32,912 nucleotides of DNA from Scenedesmus sp. ARA3 (taxonomy: Eukaryota > Chlorophyta > Chlorophyceae > Sphaeropleales > Scenedesmaceae), in contig RWJK01000541.1 in NCBI GenBank assembly GCA_004335835.1, positions 1 to 32,912 of the forward strand, read 5' to 3'. A program made the translations under genes and the position numbers. The notes under the pieces were generated by a model. It was not told the DNA's origin, made no database searches, and saw only the letters and a list, made by a program, of their open reading frames with translations. Below are positions 1 to 12,162 of this stretch, piece after piece. Positions within the stretch are counted from its first letter, which is position 1. Each line of letters begins with the position of its first letter.

Positions 1-260
1 TGAGCGTGGTGCTGGTGCTGGCCATGGTGGCGCTGCTGCTGCTGATGTTTGCAGTGCGGGTGGCGCGGCAGGTGAAGGCCGTACTGGATGTGGACGGGGA
101 CGGGCGGGTCAGCAGGGCCGACATTGATGCGCTGCTGGCCAGGCTGCAGCGTGAGGGGGGGATGGCGGCCAAGCTGCTGAGCTGCCTGGGGCCACGCAGG
201 CGGCGCGGCGCTGCTGCTGCTGCAACAGCGAGCCGCCGTGGGGCAGCAGCGTCACCCTGA
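1..260 (+). CDS. Membrane protein with C-terminal EF-hand, left copy (3' end only)
   Basis: Only the last 85 or so codons of the final exon lie in the window, starting inside a hydrophobic helix (LVLAMVALLLLMFAV) and ending at TGA 258-260. Behind the helix is a canonical EF-hand loop, DVDGDGRVSRAD, then a basic Arg/Ala-rich tail. The protein is nearly identical to the end of the minus-strand gene at 31988-32912, which shows that the full protein has several more membrane helices. Seen differences include Val to Ala, Lys to Glu, Leu to Met and Gly to Ser changes and a shorter Ala-rich tail; many codon differences are silent. The similarity stops just after the stop codon. The EF-hand suggests calcium binding on the soluble tail. 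Function is not known; see the right copy for family comments. Confidence 0.85.
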   Translation, partial: SVVLVLAMVALLLLMFAVRVARQVKAVLDVDGDGRVSRADIDALLARLQREGGMAAKLLSCLGPRRRRGAAAAATASRRGAAASP

Positions 261-509
261 GCGAGTGCACAATGATTTGGCCTGTATTTGTGTGGGTTGC
301 GGCAAAAAGTCAGGTTGTGAAAAAGACGGAAGGGAGCTGGGGCGCCTGCCAGCCTAGCAGCTGGTGTTGTTGCATGCTGTTGCAATCTGCACAGCAATTG
401 CAACTCTTAGGCTTCAATGCGGTGTAGTGTTCAAGTGAGTAGTTGCAGGACGCGAGTGATGGACAGTTGATCAAGGTAACCTTATAAAGTAAGTTGCCGA
501 TTGCATACA

Positions 510-514
510 TTACA
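510..514 (-). terminator. TGTAA poly(A) signal candidate for ValRS
   Basis: TTACA on the plus strand reads TGTAA on the minus strand. A second copy sits at 571-575, inside the repeated 16-mer. No nearer minus-strand TGTAA was seen between here and the ValRS stop at 1348, so the 3' UTR would be about 780-840 bases. Confidence 0.35.
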
Positions 515-557
515 AGCATAGTAATAGTAATAATAATAATAATAATAATAGTCTTCT

Positions 558-562
558 TGTAA
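558..562 (+). terminator. TGTAA poly(A) signal candidate for the left membrane-protein gene
   Basis: TGTAA on the plus strand, about 300 bases after the stop codon at 260. TGTAA is the usual polyadenylation signal in chlorophyte algae. Assignment to this gene is inferred from distance and strand. Confidence 0.45.
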
Positions 563-1001
563 GTCATACATTACAAGCATTTAAGCACAATGCAACATCA
601 TGCATACTCACATAGCTAGACGGCGCCCCCAGTAACCTTGCAGATACCTGTATCCAAAGTAGCGGACAGAGCAGCCTGAGCCTGACGCCAATCAGGTGCC
701 AGGAGTCCCGGCTCATTTACCCCTCATCCCCTGCCCTGAACCACAGCCTCGACGTGCTATCCGGCATACAGCACGAAACGTTGTGTTACCATTTGATGTG
801 GCCTTGAACCAGGAACTGCATGTTGCTATGTCAAATACGTTCCGACAACCGCAAATGCACTGCCCACTGCATCGGACCAGGGCTATGTCCATGAGCACAC
901 AAAGTGAGCCATCCAAGTGGATGTAGCAAGAGCAGTTGTGCAAGGCAGGAGCACCACAAAGGACAACCAAAGGCAACAGTAACGCACAGCTGAGTGGCTG
1001 T

Positions 1002-1029
1002 TATAACAGCTGTTATATCAACGTTGATA
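1002..1029. repeat. Two overlapping perfect palindromes
   Basis: TATAACAGCTGTTATA at 1002-1017 is a perfect 16-bp palindrome. It shares its last two bases with TATCAACGTTGATA at 1016-1029, a perfect 14-bp palindrome. Both lie in the convergent 3' flank downstream of ValRS. A role in transcription termination, protein binding or a transposon footprint is possible but not shown. Confidence 0.75.
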
Positions 1030-1347
1030 ACTACATCCAAAGCATTCGCACATCACAGGGCAGCGGCGCCCAAGGCCTTGCTGCCATGACTTGGCCGGCC
1101 AACAGCCAGGCCTGCAGCCTGCACTGGAGCCAGCAGGCTGGCTGCGTGGCTGCTAGCGACATGTGCTCTACAGCACTGCCAGCTGTGCAGGACGTACACG
1201 ACCAGTGAGCTGCAGCCGTGAACGTCAGCGCCACAGCCCACACCCATCAGCCAGTGCTAGCGCGCTGCCTACATCTACGGACAGTCCAACCGCCCCTGCC
1301 TACTGACACTAATGCCTGAGTCGCGAGCAGCAGCAGCATGCTTCGTA

Positions 1348-4300
1348 TCACTGTCCGATCATCTTGCGCATCTCCTCGCTGTGCTGTGCAGCAGCAGCAG
1401 CCTCAGCCTCAGCCCGTGCCAGCTTCTCCGCGTCCTCAGCCTGCACCGCTGCTGGCGTCTTGTCGGCGTAAGCTGGCAGCCCCATGCGCTTGCGGATGGC
1501 CTCGCACCTGCCCTGCGCCTCAGCCTGCTTCTTCTCCAGCTTGGCCAGCTCCAGCGCAGGGTCCAGGATGCCCTGCAGGCGAGGAGGACACAGGCGAGCT
1601 CAGATATTCATTTGTCGCGCAAGAGGAAAGGCAGTGGCGGCAGCGTGGCTGCGGCATATGCAGCGTGATGCAGCCTGATTCAACTGCACCTTGTAGGAGT
1701 AGCAGTGCAACACCTGCTGAGACCGACTGTGATTGCGGCATGATTATGTACAGCTGGCGCAAGCCAGTGCAGCATGCACAGGCGGCAGCCTCAAGTGCGA
1801 TGCCCAGACACCTGACCGTTCGCTCATGGCATGCTGTTAGAGGCGCAACCGGCAGAACAGCATAAGCACAACCGCCCACATGCAAGCATAGCACCACGCA
1901 CACCGCTCAGCAGCAGCCACGCAGCGCACCTTGAGGACCATGTGCACCGTCACCACGTCATCCACAATTGCCACGCTGCTGTACGCCGGCAGCGGCGCAT
2001 CAGCCGCCAGCAGCAGCACCTCCGCGCTCGTCGACAGGCAGGCGATGTCGCCAGCCAGCGCCTGAATCACCTCCGCGCGTGCTGCGCTGCTGCAGGCCAC
2101 ATACACGGTGGGCCGCTGCCGCGTGAGGCCGTAGTCGCTGCGCAGCTTGCGGATGGCTGCCACCACTGCCTGTGCCTGCTCGTAGCGGCTGTCCAGCTCC
2201 GGCTGGCTCCAGCCGGGCTGCGCTGTGGGGTAGGGCGCCAGCATGATGGAGGGGATGGAGGCCTGCGGAGAAACAGCAGCAAAAGAAGTACAGGTGATCT
2301 GTGTCATGAAAGGAGTGCGGAGAATGCGAATCACGATATCCTGACTCAGCCTTGGCAGCAATGGGAGCTGCGGTGAGCTGCTGGCGATGCAATGGACCCA
2401 CCAGGAGGATGTTGTGGCAACGTGCAAGCAGCGGAGCAAACAAGCACAAGCACAGGTTCATGTATGTGCAAGCTGCTGACTGTTGTGCGAGGGCAAACAG
2501 AAGCTCCAGGCACGTGTGATGACCTGCCGAGCACAAATGCCGTATCACATGCACCAGACAACATCGGCACTGCAAGAAGGGGGACTGTGGCAGCCGGCGT
2601 GACATGTGGCAGCAGCAGCTGGGAATCAGTTGCGGCCTGTACAAGTGCAACAAGCAGGTGTAGCGTGCTGCCACGCGCCCACCTGCTCCGGGGTCTTAGG
2701 CAGCCGCTGCCACAGCTCCTCCGTCACAAAAGGCATGAAGGGGTGCAGCAGCCGCAGCCCGCTGTCCAGCGCAGCACACAGCGCCTGCTGCGTGGCTGCC
2801 TTGGCTGCTGCTGCACCTGCAGGCAGCAGAGACAGGCAAGCAGGCAGGCGCAGTAGCTGTGATCAGCACAAACACGCGCCATGCAAGCAGCCAGTGCCCA
2901 TCCATCACATCCTGGGTGTGCAGCGCTGTTTGGATGCCTCCCACTACTCATACTGCGCACACAGCTTGGACACAGATGCACAAGCAGCAGCACACACATA
3001 CACACGTGGCCAACCCCTGCAGCTCATAACCGCACCTGGGTCTGCTGCCTCATCCCGCGCCATGACTGGCTTCATCAGCTCGATGAACACGTCACACAGC
3101 TCGTACTGCCACCACGCGTACGCTGTCTGCGTGGCTGTGGAGAAGTCGTACGCCTCCATAGCCTGAGGTGGCAGCAGCAGCAATGTGGCAGGACGAGAAA
3201 ATAGGTGACAGCACGGCAGCTGACAGCACGATTGCGGTCGAAACAGAGACACGCGCTGGCAATGGCCAATACACCAGGTTCGGTTCACTGTAGACAGACC
3301 GGTGTTGGCGCCATGTACACGCCAGGAGCAGCTGTCCACACACACGGCTGCTGCCCTGCTTCTCAAGCAACCAGCATGACACAAAGCTTCCACACTGTTG
3401 TTGCTGCTGCTGGTGGTGGCAAAGCAGCAGCATTTCGACGCCCCGCACCTTGTTGATGGTCTCCACGGCGCTGTTGAGCCTGCTCAGCACCCAGCGCGCA
3501 GCGGGCGGCCAGGCTGGCATCTGCTGCGCCAGCTGCTGCTGCGGCAGCGGCTGGAAGGCCTCGGGCAGGTTCATCATGGCAAACTTGATGGCGTTCCACA
3601 GCTTGTTACACCAGTAGCGGTACGCCACCACACGCTTGATGTCTAAGTTGATATCGCGAGCCTGCAGACAGCCAGTGGCGGTGTGCGGTGGCGTTGTTTG
3701 CAACAGGGCTATGATCAGCAAGTGAAGCTAGGTGAAAAGCACCGCGCTGCCCTGCACAGCACAGCAGCATGACAAGGAGCTCCGCCATGCAAAAAAACAG
3801 CACGCCGGCGCCTGCTGCATGCCGTCACCAGCCAATTACCCAGCAGATGCCTTCCCTTCCCAGCTGGCCACATGCTGCCGTGCAGGGCGCCCGCACCTGC
3901 GTGGTGTAGGCCACGAGCGCGAAGCGCAGCGCGTCTGTGCCGCACTCCTCGATGCCCTCGGGGAAGTCTGTCTTCTGTGTGTCCTTGGCGCGCGCCACCT
4001 CCTTGGGGTCGAGGTTGCCGGCCTGCGGTGAGCCACATGATGTATGCATGCATGCATGCCAAGTGTGAGTCATGTGGGGGGTTGTTGCAGCATGGCGGAA
4101 TGACAAGGTCAGTGGACACGACAAAGAATGCAGGCTACCAGTACACCCCTGCGGTGAGTCAGGATGCCATGTGCTATGGCCATGCGAATGAACACCGGAG
4201 CTGCAACGCAGCAAGTCATGCAGGCGCAGGCGCAGCAAGTTGATGTAGCCGCCTGCAGCTGTGTGTGCTGCTCACCTGCAGCGTGTCGTGCAGGCCCTGC

Positions 4301-7300
4301 AGCGTGATGCCCTCGATCACGTGGATGGGGTCGATCACGTTGCCCAGCGACTTAGACATCTTCTTGCCGTGCGCATCGCGCACCATGGCGTGCAGGTACA
4401 CCTGCGCGGCACCAGCAGCCAGTCAATGTATATTTCTTACACAATGTGAGCCGTGCGTAGTGGCATGTGGTCCAGGAGGGGCAATGTGACATCACGCCCA
4501 GGCAACACGATTTGGCTGTCTGCTGTGCAGTCCCCAGGTCCTAACACTTAGGAATGAAGTCCTGACCATCCCGCCCATGAACCACACACGCGAGTCCCCA
4601 ACCCCTGTGGCAGACACTGCGCGGCGTGACTACATCCGCACATCCACCGCTGAACCCTGCGCTGTGCCTCCCACCCCCTGGTGGGTCTCTTGTCACCTCT
4701 CTCTTCACCTCTCACCTGCTTGAAAGGCACCTTGTCTGTGAGCTGCAGTCCCATCATGACCATGCGCGCCACCCAGAAGAACAGGATGTCGTGGCCAGTC
4801 TCCAGCAGGCTGCCGGGGTAGAAGGTGCGCATGTCAGGGGTGTTTGCGGGCCAGCCCATCACGCTGAAGGGGAACAGGCCCGAGCTGAACCTGCAGCAGC
4901 AGCGGGACGGCAGAGCAGGCAGGGGTGAGAGGTGACCAGACCCGAGCTGAACGTGCAGCAGCAGCAAAGCAGCATTGAAGGTCAGCGGGCAGGGGATGCA
5001 GGGGGAGGAGTGCAGCAGGGCAGGCAGGGGTCAGATGAGTTGTGGTTGCAGAGCGGCGTAAGCAGCGTACTGATCAAGTTCTTGTCAGCATGCTCGAGGA
5101 CATATACTCTACACAGCAGCACATGTCAAGCAGACGGGGCTTTACAGAATACAAGGCCCATGCGCACAGTACGTCAAAATGTGCACCCCTGTGCGCAACC
5201 ATAGTACAAACCAACGACATACCACCACCAAAAACACCCCACTCAGCGCAGCAGCTGCGCCTGCTGCAGCCGCAGCCGCCCTCACCATGTGTCCAGCACA
5301 TCCTCATCCTGGTGCAGCGTGCAGGCCTTGCCCGGGTACTTCTTCGCGGCAGCAGCAGCAGCCTCCTCGCGGCTGCGGCCCACCACCCAGCGGGCCATGT
5401 CCTCACTGGGCCTGCCAGGCACCCCTGAGACCTCCGGCGCCTCCCCTTCGAATGTGACGTAGTAGGCGGGGATGCGGTGGCCCCACCACAGCTGCCTGCT
5501 GATGCACCAGTCGCGGATGTTCTCCAGCCAGCGGAACCACACCGCCTCAAACTCCTGCAGGGGCCGGCAGGATGCAGACGCGAGAAGTGCGAAGGGAGAG
5601 AGTTCAGCAGATGAGATGGCTCGCACGAGCGCAGCCCTCGTCCTCAACATGCACATATGCGCTCTCCTGCACTGACGGACCATACATCGCGCCCATCACT
5701 TACTGCACCCCAGCGCATCAAACCGCACAAGCAACACAAGGCATCCGCTGCGCGCCCCACCTTGGGGATGATCTCCAGCTCTCCGCTGCGCACCGCCGCG
5801 CAGCTGCGCGCCGCCATGTCGCCGCAGGCCACCCACCACTGCGGCTTCAGCAGCGGCTCGATCACGTCTTTGCTGCGGCTGCTGATGCCGAGGCGCATCG
5901 GGTTGTCGGTGATGCCGCGGTACAGCCCAGCCTCCTTGAGGAAGTCCACCACAGTCACGCGCGCCTGTACATGTGGGGACAATATTGAAGCAGGGATAGG
6001 TTGTGTCAATTTAGCCGGCAGCATGAGCCGGCAGCGTTACACAGCAGGTGCGGAGCACCCCACATCAACATATATGTTGGCATACAACCGCAGTAGCTTC
6101 GAGCAGGAGAAGCATGGCAGGAGGCTGGCCAGGGCTGTGCTTCTTCAAGGTGCCAGGCAGCGCAGATGCAAGTGCAGCTGCATCTGCATAGTCATTGCTG
6201 CATGCTCCGGCACAAAAACAGACTGCGGCAAGCTTGATGAAATCAAACCGAGCACTTCCTGCCGAACGCTAACACAGGGTTGCCGCACCGTGAAGCGCGG
6301 CTGTCCCTTGAAGCTGCCGCCAATGTCGTTGATGTTGCCGTTGTCATCCAGGATATTGATGAACTCCAGGCTGTGGCGCTTGCCCACCAGGAAATCGTTG
6401 GGGTCGTGTGCGGGAGTGATCTTCACCGCGCCTGGCGCAGCCAGTGAGGCAGACATGCAGTGCGGCAAAACGTTGTTTTAATGTTTGTCTGGTTGCGCAT
6501 TGCAGCTACAGCCAGGAGACACCTGAATTATCACAGGTGCCAGAGCAGCGTGCTGCGCTGACCGACAAAAACTGGCACAATGCATATTGGGCACAAGAGA
6601 CAGCATCGTCAGGGGAGGGCGACAGCCCACCAAGGGCAGCAGACAGCATGCAAGCATGCTTGTATATGCTGCTGCCGCCGTGCCTGCTGCTGTGCCGCTG
6701 CTGTTGTTGTGTGTGTGCCGCACCTGTGCCGAATTCCATGTCCACCAGCTCAGCGTCAGCGATGATGGGGATGCGGCGCTGGCTGACAGGGTGCACCACA
6801 AACTTGCCGTGCAGGTGCTTGTAGCTGCAGGCGAGCCAGGGCAGCAGCAGGGACAGCCCGTTAGTCACAGGACATGGCCAGCACCATGTGTCATCGATCC
6901 AATGCAACGGATGCTGAGTCACTTCAAGCCAACAAACTGATGAATGTCAGCTATTTACGAGCCCCTTCGCAGCTGATTGAGGTGCTTGCAGCTGCAAAAC
7001 GCAGGCTGTACACAACCAGGCACTTGCAGCACCCGCGCCTGCCCGCGCGGCACTCACCGCGCATCCTCCGGGTGCACCGCCACTGCAGTATCTCCCAGCA
7101 TGGTCTCAGGGCGCGTGGTGGCCACCACAATCTCCCCGCTGCCATCCTCCAGTGGGTAGGCAAAGCTGGTCAGCACGCCAAACTCCACAGGCTGCAGGGG
7201 CAGGGGCAGGCATGCAAGCGCATGGCATGTCAGCACTCCCAGGCGCACCCACATGTGACATGCTTGACATAAGGTCCCAACCGGAGCTGCGAGTTCCAGC

Positions 7301-10300
7301 ATGCGATGAATCACTGTCGCAGGTGCACACGCATGGAAGACAGCAGTGCTGCGCGCATGCATAACACAGCAGCAGCAGCAGCAGCGCCGCCCTCATGCGC
7401 TCGGACTAATTCTGCGCTGACATTGCTGTCCTATGAATGCATGATACAGTAAAGCAGCAGCGAGCGCCGCCCACCTTGTCATAGCCCGGCACGTTGATGA
7501 GGGTGCGGCCCGGGATGTCGATGTAGTCCACCTCAATGTCGCTGACTGCGGTGCGCAGCCGCGCGTCCCAGTTGACCAGGCGGTTGTCACGGTACACGCA
7601 GCCTGACTCGTACATAGCCACAAACGCCTCCAGCACAGCAGCCTGACCAGCAGCAGGCAGCGGAGATGTGCACACAATGCTAAGTGGGTGAGCGGCGGCA
7701 GCAGCAGCAGGAGCACCACGAGCTGTGTGGGGTGGGCATGCCAGTGTGCAAGCACAGACAATTTTATGCGCACAAGGAACCCTCCACGCCCTGCTGCTGT
7801 CGCAAGAAAGAGCCAGCTGCAAGCAACAGGACAACGCTCCCAGCTGCCAAGCAACAGCAGCACCAGCAGCACATCACGCTTGCTGTGCAGCTACACTCAG
7901 AAAGATGCCAAGATGACATTTCACGCGCGCTCACCGAGCGCGTCTCGTCCATGGTGAACACGCAGCGCTCCCAGTCCACGCTGCTGCCCATGCGGCGCAG
8001 CTGGCTGCAGATGCGGCCCCCATACTCCTCCACCCACTTGAACACCTCAGCCAGGAACGCCTCGCGGCCTGCACGCATGATCGCACACCACATAGTTGCA
8101 GTGCGGTGTACGCATCGTTCAGTCACTGGTGCACACGCGCAATGTAGCAGGCATCGCAAGAACAAAGTGCGCAACCAACCATGTGTGATGCAGCACTGCC
8201 ATCTCAAGGCCGATTGTATTAGCAGGTGCAGCATGAAAGCATTGATGGCTCCTTTTGAACAACGGCAACTATCAACTGCAGGCAATCATGCGCCACCCTG
8301 CGCGCTGCCAGCCCCGTGCAGTGCCCCAGCAGGAGCAGCACACGCCACTGCTGCAACAGCTGCTGCTGCCATATTGCCAACATGCACCACATACAAGCGC
8401 ACCCAGGTCATGTCGGCTGAGCCCCTGCTCCTTCTGCAGCTTCTTCTCCACCACGCTCTGCGTGGCAATGCCTGCGTGGTCGGTGCCGGGCACCCACAGC
8501 ACGTTGAAGCCGCTCATGCGCCGCCAGCGCACGATGGTGTCCTGCAGCAGCACACGTGCGGCGCACACGAATGTCGGCAGCTGATCTAGCACTGAGCACG
8601 GAACATGGTGCACCAATGACAAAAAGTTGTTCAGCAGCGTGGCGCTGTTTGCCCAAGCAAACAAGCGCCATGAAGCAATGCACACAGAGATTGTTGTAGC
8701 CTAGCTGGAGAATGGCACGAGTGTTCTGTTTGGCCAGCCGGCTGCAGCCGCATCAGCTGCATGCCTCTGAGAGCTGTGTTGTGACAGCTGCAAGCTTATC
8801 AACCGCAAGAACCATGACAGCAACAAACCACACACAGCCTGTACACTCATGTACACAACATCAAGCCGGCAGCTGCCACACCCAGCAGCCGCTGTGGGGT
8901 CGCGGCCCACCTGCACTGCGTTGGTGAGCGCGTGGCCAATGTGCAGTGCGCCCGTCACGTTGGGTGGTGGGATGACGATGGTGAAGGGAGGCTTGTCTGA
9001 GGCCATGTCGGGCTTGAAGAAGCCGCACTGCTCCCACCTGCAGCACGGCAGAGAAACACAGTTGATTTACAATTGATGGAGCTACGCCACACATGTCGCC
9101 ACCAGGAGGCGGCGGCGCCATGCACTACAGCTCAAAAGAGGCACCAGCAAGCGCACAGCTGACTCCGGCCAGCTGCAGCAGCTGAAGAACACTGCACTCG
9201 CTTGCTCGCTCACTCGCTCACCAACTCCTTCACTCACCAAATCATCGACTCACAAACTCACTGGCTCACTCACCCACTGGCCTGTTTTTACCGTGCCTGT
9301 GCCGGCCCACTCACCAGTCGTACCAGGCCGCCTCCACCATCTTGGGGTTGTAGCTCTTGAACATTTCGCCGTCACACGGCTTCTTGGCGCCCTTGGCCAC
9401 CGCGCCCAGGCTGTCCATGATGCGCTGCACCTCGGCAGCCTCAGCAGCCTGGCGCAGCAGCAGCAGCAGCAGCAGCAATGCAGCAGCCCGAGTGCATCGG
9501 TGGGGCAGCAATAGTGCGAACAGCACCATGTTGACTGCTGCAGAGGCAGCAGGCCCATCTCATCTGTGTGCCTTGATGCGTGTAAGATACTGTGGTGCCA
9601 GCAGTTGCCAGCAGTGCAACAGTACGAAGAAACCATGCCACAGATATAATTGTCAATTCTAGCTGTGATCTCAAGACAGCATAGCTGCTATTATTGCCTA
9701 GCCTGCGGTCTCTGCTGCTCAAACATGATCAGCTGGCCATCCTCCACGCCTCTGCTGCTTTCTAATCCCACATGCCCCGCTGTCTCTGCCCGCACCTTCT
9801 TTGCATCTGCCTCCGCCTTCTTGTTGGCCTTCTTCTCATTGCCTGCTGCTGCAGCCGCCTTCTCTGCTGCTGCTGCCGCCTTGGCTGCTGCCTTGGCCTT
9901 CTTTGCCTCCTTCTCCGCAAGCTTGGCAGCCTGCGGGGAGCAGATCCGGTTGCGTGATACATTAAAACGGAGTAGTCCTCACAAGCAGTGATGCTAGGGG
10001 CTCAAGCACCAACGTATGTGCCAGTGCGCAGCAGTTGTCGGTCAAGGGCCAGGCAGGGCTCAAAGTCAGCACGCTTCTGCAGCAGCAGAGCTGAGCGTGC
10101 GCCGCATGTGCTGCATCCCCTGTGCACGCCACTGCAGACGCAAACAACTGCTGGCCATGCACAACACAAGGGCTCTGTCCATGCACCTGCCGTCCACCCT
10201 GCAATGCACCCCACACCTTCTTTGCTGCCTTCTCAGGGTCCAGCTCAGCATCAGCAGCTGCCTGCTGCTGCTGCTGCTGGCTGCCCTCCTCGCCCTTGCC

Positions 10301-10717
10301 CTTTTTCTTCTTCTTGTCAGCCTTGGCCACAGCAGGAGCAACCCAGCCAGCCTCAGCGCTGCACAGGGCCACGTCACCTGCACGTTGTGTAACATGTGGG
10401 TGACAGCACCTGATGCATCGCGTTGATGCTCATCTGCAAACTGCTTCTCTGAGCTGCTGCTGCCATATCACGGACTTATAGTTGCCTGCCTCAACACCGG
10501 CCTGTGCTTGCTGCTGCCGTACAAAAGCAAACTAAACAGTTGTCTTACCCAACACTGCCACCGACCCCAAAGGCTGGACACAAAGCTTCTTCTGATACTG
10601 GCACTGGAACAGAACTGGTGGCGCTTCGACAGCTGCATGCAAGCGGCGGGCTGACCAAAACTATGGGCCGAGTTATGTTTGCAGCTGCCGCTGCGTGCTG
10701 CGCATGCCTCCCTACAG

Positions 10718-10749
<32 letters not shown>

Positions 10750-12162
10750 ACCCAGCACGCTGCTGAAGCGTGGGTCCTTGCTGGTGGCAGCCAGCCAGGC
10801 AGCCAGCGCCGGGTAGGGCTGGCGCGCCTCAGCACTCAGCACGGAGCTGAACAGCGGCAGCGCTGCACACAGCACCGCCACGTCAGCGAGGCTCAGCACT
10901 GACCCCACCTGGCAGGGCAGCAGAGAGAGGGCGTACATACACACAGCGTCAGCAGCGGTGTCCTTTGATAAGAGAGCCGCACCTGCCCTCTCCTCTGCTA
11001 CTGCTGCAAGCACAAGCATGCATGCTGTCTGCCAGGTGCAGCAGCCTCTACGGTTGCTTGCCTACAACAGGCTCTCACCACAAGTCCCAGCTGCTAGTCA
11101 AGTGTAGTGTGTGTGCGACACAGCTGTTACACCCAACAGCATTGCTCCTGCTGCTGCTGCTGCCTCACCAGGAAGCTGTTGCCCTGAAGCTGCTGCTCCA
11201 GTGCTGCCAGCTGCTGCTCAATAGACGCCTTGGCTGCGTTGCGGGCCTGCAGGACACAACGGCAGCTTGCATATCAAGCCCAGCGCAAGGTCCCATTTAG
11301 CATCGCTTGCTGATGCCTCTGCGGCTGGTCTGTTATGTGCATGCACTACTGTCAATATCTGCAGCCAAAGCATAATACTTTGATGTCCAATTGCTGAGCA
11401 ACCAGTTGCGTTGGTGTTGTTAGGCTGTGACCTGCTGCTGGCACTGCTGTGTCTTGGCCAAGAGGCAACCTGCTGCACACCTCATCTGATGCCTGCTGGC
11501 ATGTAGGCTGCACCCATGATGCAGCGCTGCTCTCCAGAGCAGCAGCAACATCCAGCCACCTGTCCACTTCAGCCTGCATACGCAGCAGCAGTAACAGCAG
11601 AGCAGCCTCAGTGCTAGCCGTGCTATCCTACAGAGTTGGTTGCTTTGATGCTGGCTTGCTGAGTGCATTGCTAGTGACGAAACAAAGGTAATATAACTGC
11701 AGTTGCAGTTCAAGTAACACGATTGTGGTCGTCAACGGGTTGCCTGACTTACCAGTTGCTGGGGGTTGTCTTTTGGATACAGCTGACTGCGCTTGCCTGC
11801 CTCTGCCACTGCAGCAGCAGCAGTTACAGTGTCAGTAGGAGCAAGTCAACGTCCAGCAGCAACAAACTGACCTGATCGACCAAGATGCTTACCGTAACGG
11901 GCTATGGCTGGCGTGCCGTGCACCTTCTGGCCGTCGGCTGCTGCCAGGACTGGCGCCTGCAGTAGAGTGCCACCAAAGTCATCGCACTGTACTCGGGTCA
12001 CGTTTTTCGTGTCCATACCTGCTTTAACTTTGGTTTTAATAGCAACGGTACCTCAAGGTCCGGATCTGGCGCGTTCACGGTGAGTTGGTACTCCACCAGA
12101 CTGGAGATGATAAGCACCTCCGCCTGGCTGAGGTGACCAGGCGGGGCCTGAAATGAAGCCAT
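1348..12162 (-). CDS. VARS: Valyl-tRNA synthetase with N-terminal GST-like domain
   Basis: Class I synthetase that joins valine to tRNA-Val, probably in the cytosol. Exons in reading order: 12162-12019, 11956-11893, 11808-11753, 11573-11514 (this end uncertain), 11246-11169, 10908-10752, 10377-10217, 9930-9796, 9448-9315, 9037-8911, 8541-8403, 8068-7935, 7642-7475, 7191-7058, 6824-6724, 6431-6289, 5964-5761, 5554-5286, 4890-4716, 4401-4276, 4022-3897, 3661-3449, 3162-3036, 2816-2683, 2262-1930, 1572-1348. Phases agree throughout, giving about 1288 residues, close to animal cytosolic ValRS. Residues 1-190 resemble the GST-like domain of EF1B-gamma and animal ValRS ([18 protein letters not shown]). 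A Lys/Ala/Gln-rich linker follows (about 195-285), then HIGH at 362-365, editing-domain motifs [10 protein letters not shown] and [14 protein letters not shown] at 875-879, the anticodon-binding domain and a C-terminal coiled tail. No organelle transit peptide is evident. The first ATG is chosen because it opens the GST-like frame; a CAG just inside it could instead be an acceptor for an earlier exon. Confidence 0.96.
9196..9278. repeat. Degenerate CTCACTCG-like tandem repeat in a ValRS intron
   Basis: An imperfect tandem array of 7-9 base units (CTCGCTCACTCG, CACTCACCA, CTCACTGG and similar) lies in the intron between the exons at 9448-9315 and 9037-8911. It does not interrupt coding sequence. 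Confidence 0.6.
10720..10746. repeat. (CTG)9 microsatellite beside a ValRS splice donor
   Basis: Nine perfect CTG units on the plus strand, read as CAG on the gene strand. The run begins at about the sixth base of the intron after the exon ending at 10752, so the donor GTGAG runs straight into CAG repeats. Each repeat unit also carries an AG. Confidence 0.85.

Larger units (their letters stand above)
504..580. repeat. 16-bp direct repeat flanking a TAA microsatellite
   Basis: CATACATTACAAGCAT occurs at 504-519 and again at 565-580. Between the copies is a TAA run at roughly 520-551. Both copies contain a minus-strand TGTAA. The arrangement looks like a small local duplication around an unstable AT-rich tract. 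Confidence 0.8.
261..1347. other. Convergent intergenic region (left membrane-protein gene / ValRS 3' flanks)
   Basis: This stretch holds the 3' flanks of two genes that run toward each other. No convincing coding exon was found; the open frames here are short, overlap one another and show no family signature. It contains a TAA microsatellite, a 16-bp direct repeat, TGTAA candidates on both strands and two abutting palindromes near 1002-1029, each listed separately. Confidence 0.6.

Noticed and set aside
4030..4060. TGCA tandem run (possible mobile-element target or Z-DNA)
   Set aside because: Short simple repeat within a ValRS intron, common in this kind of sequence; no flanking element.
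5657..6481. Plus-strand open frame of about 274 codons
   Set aside because: Antisense to ValRS editing-domain exons and introns; no domain, and the minus-strand reading is well supported.
7684..8589. Long plus-strand open frame of about 300 codons
   Set aside because: It is antisense to ValRS exons that carry clear family sequence; its own translation is low-complexity with no domain.
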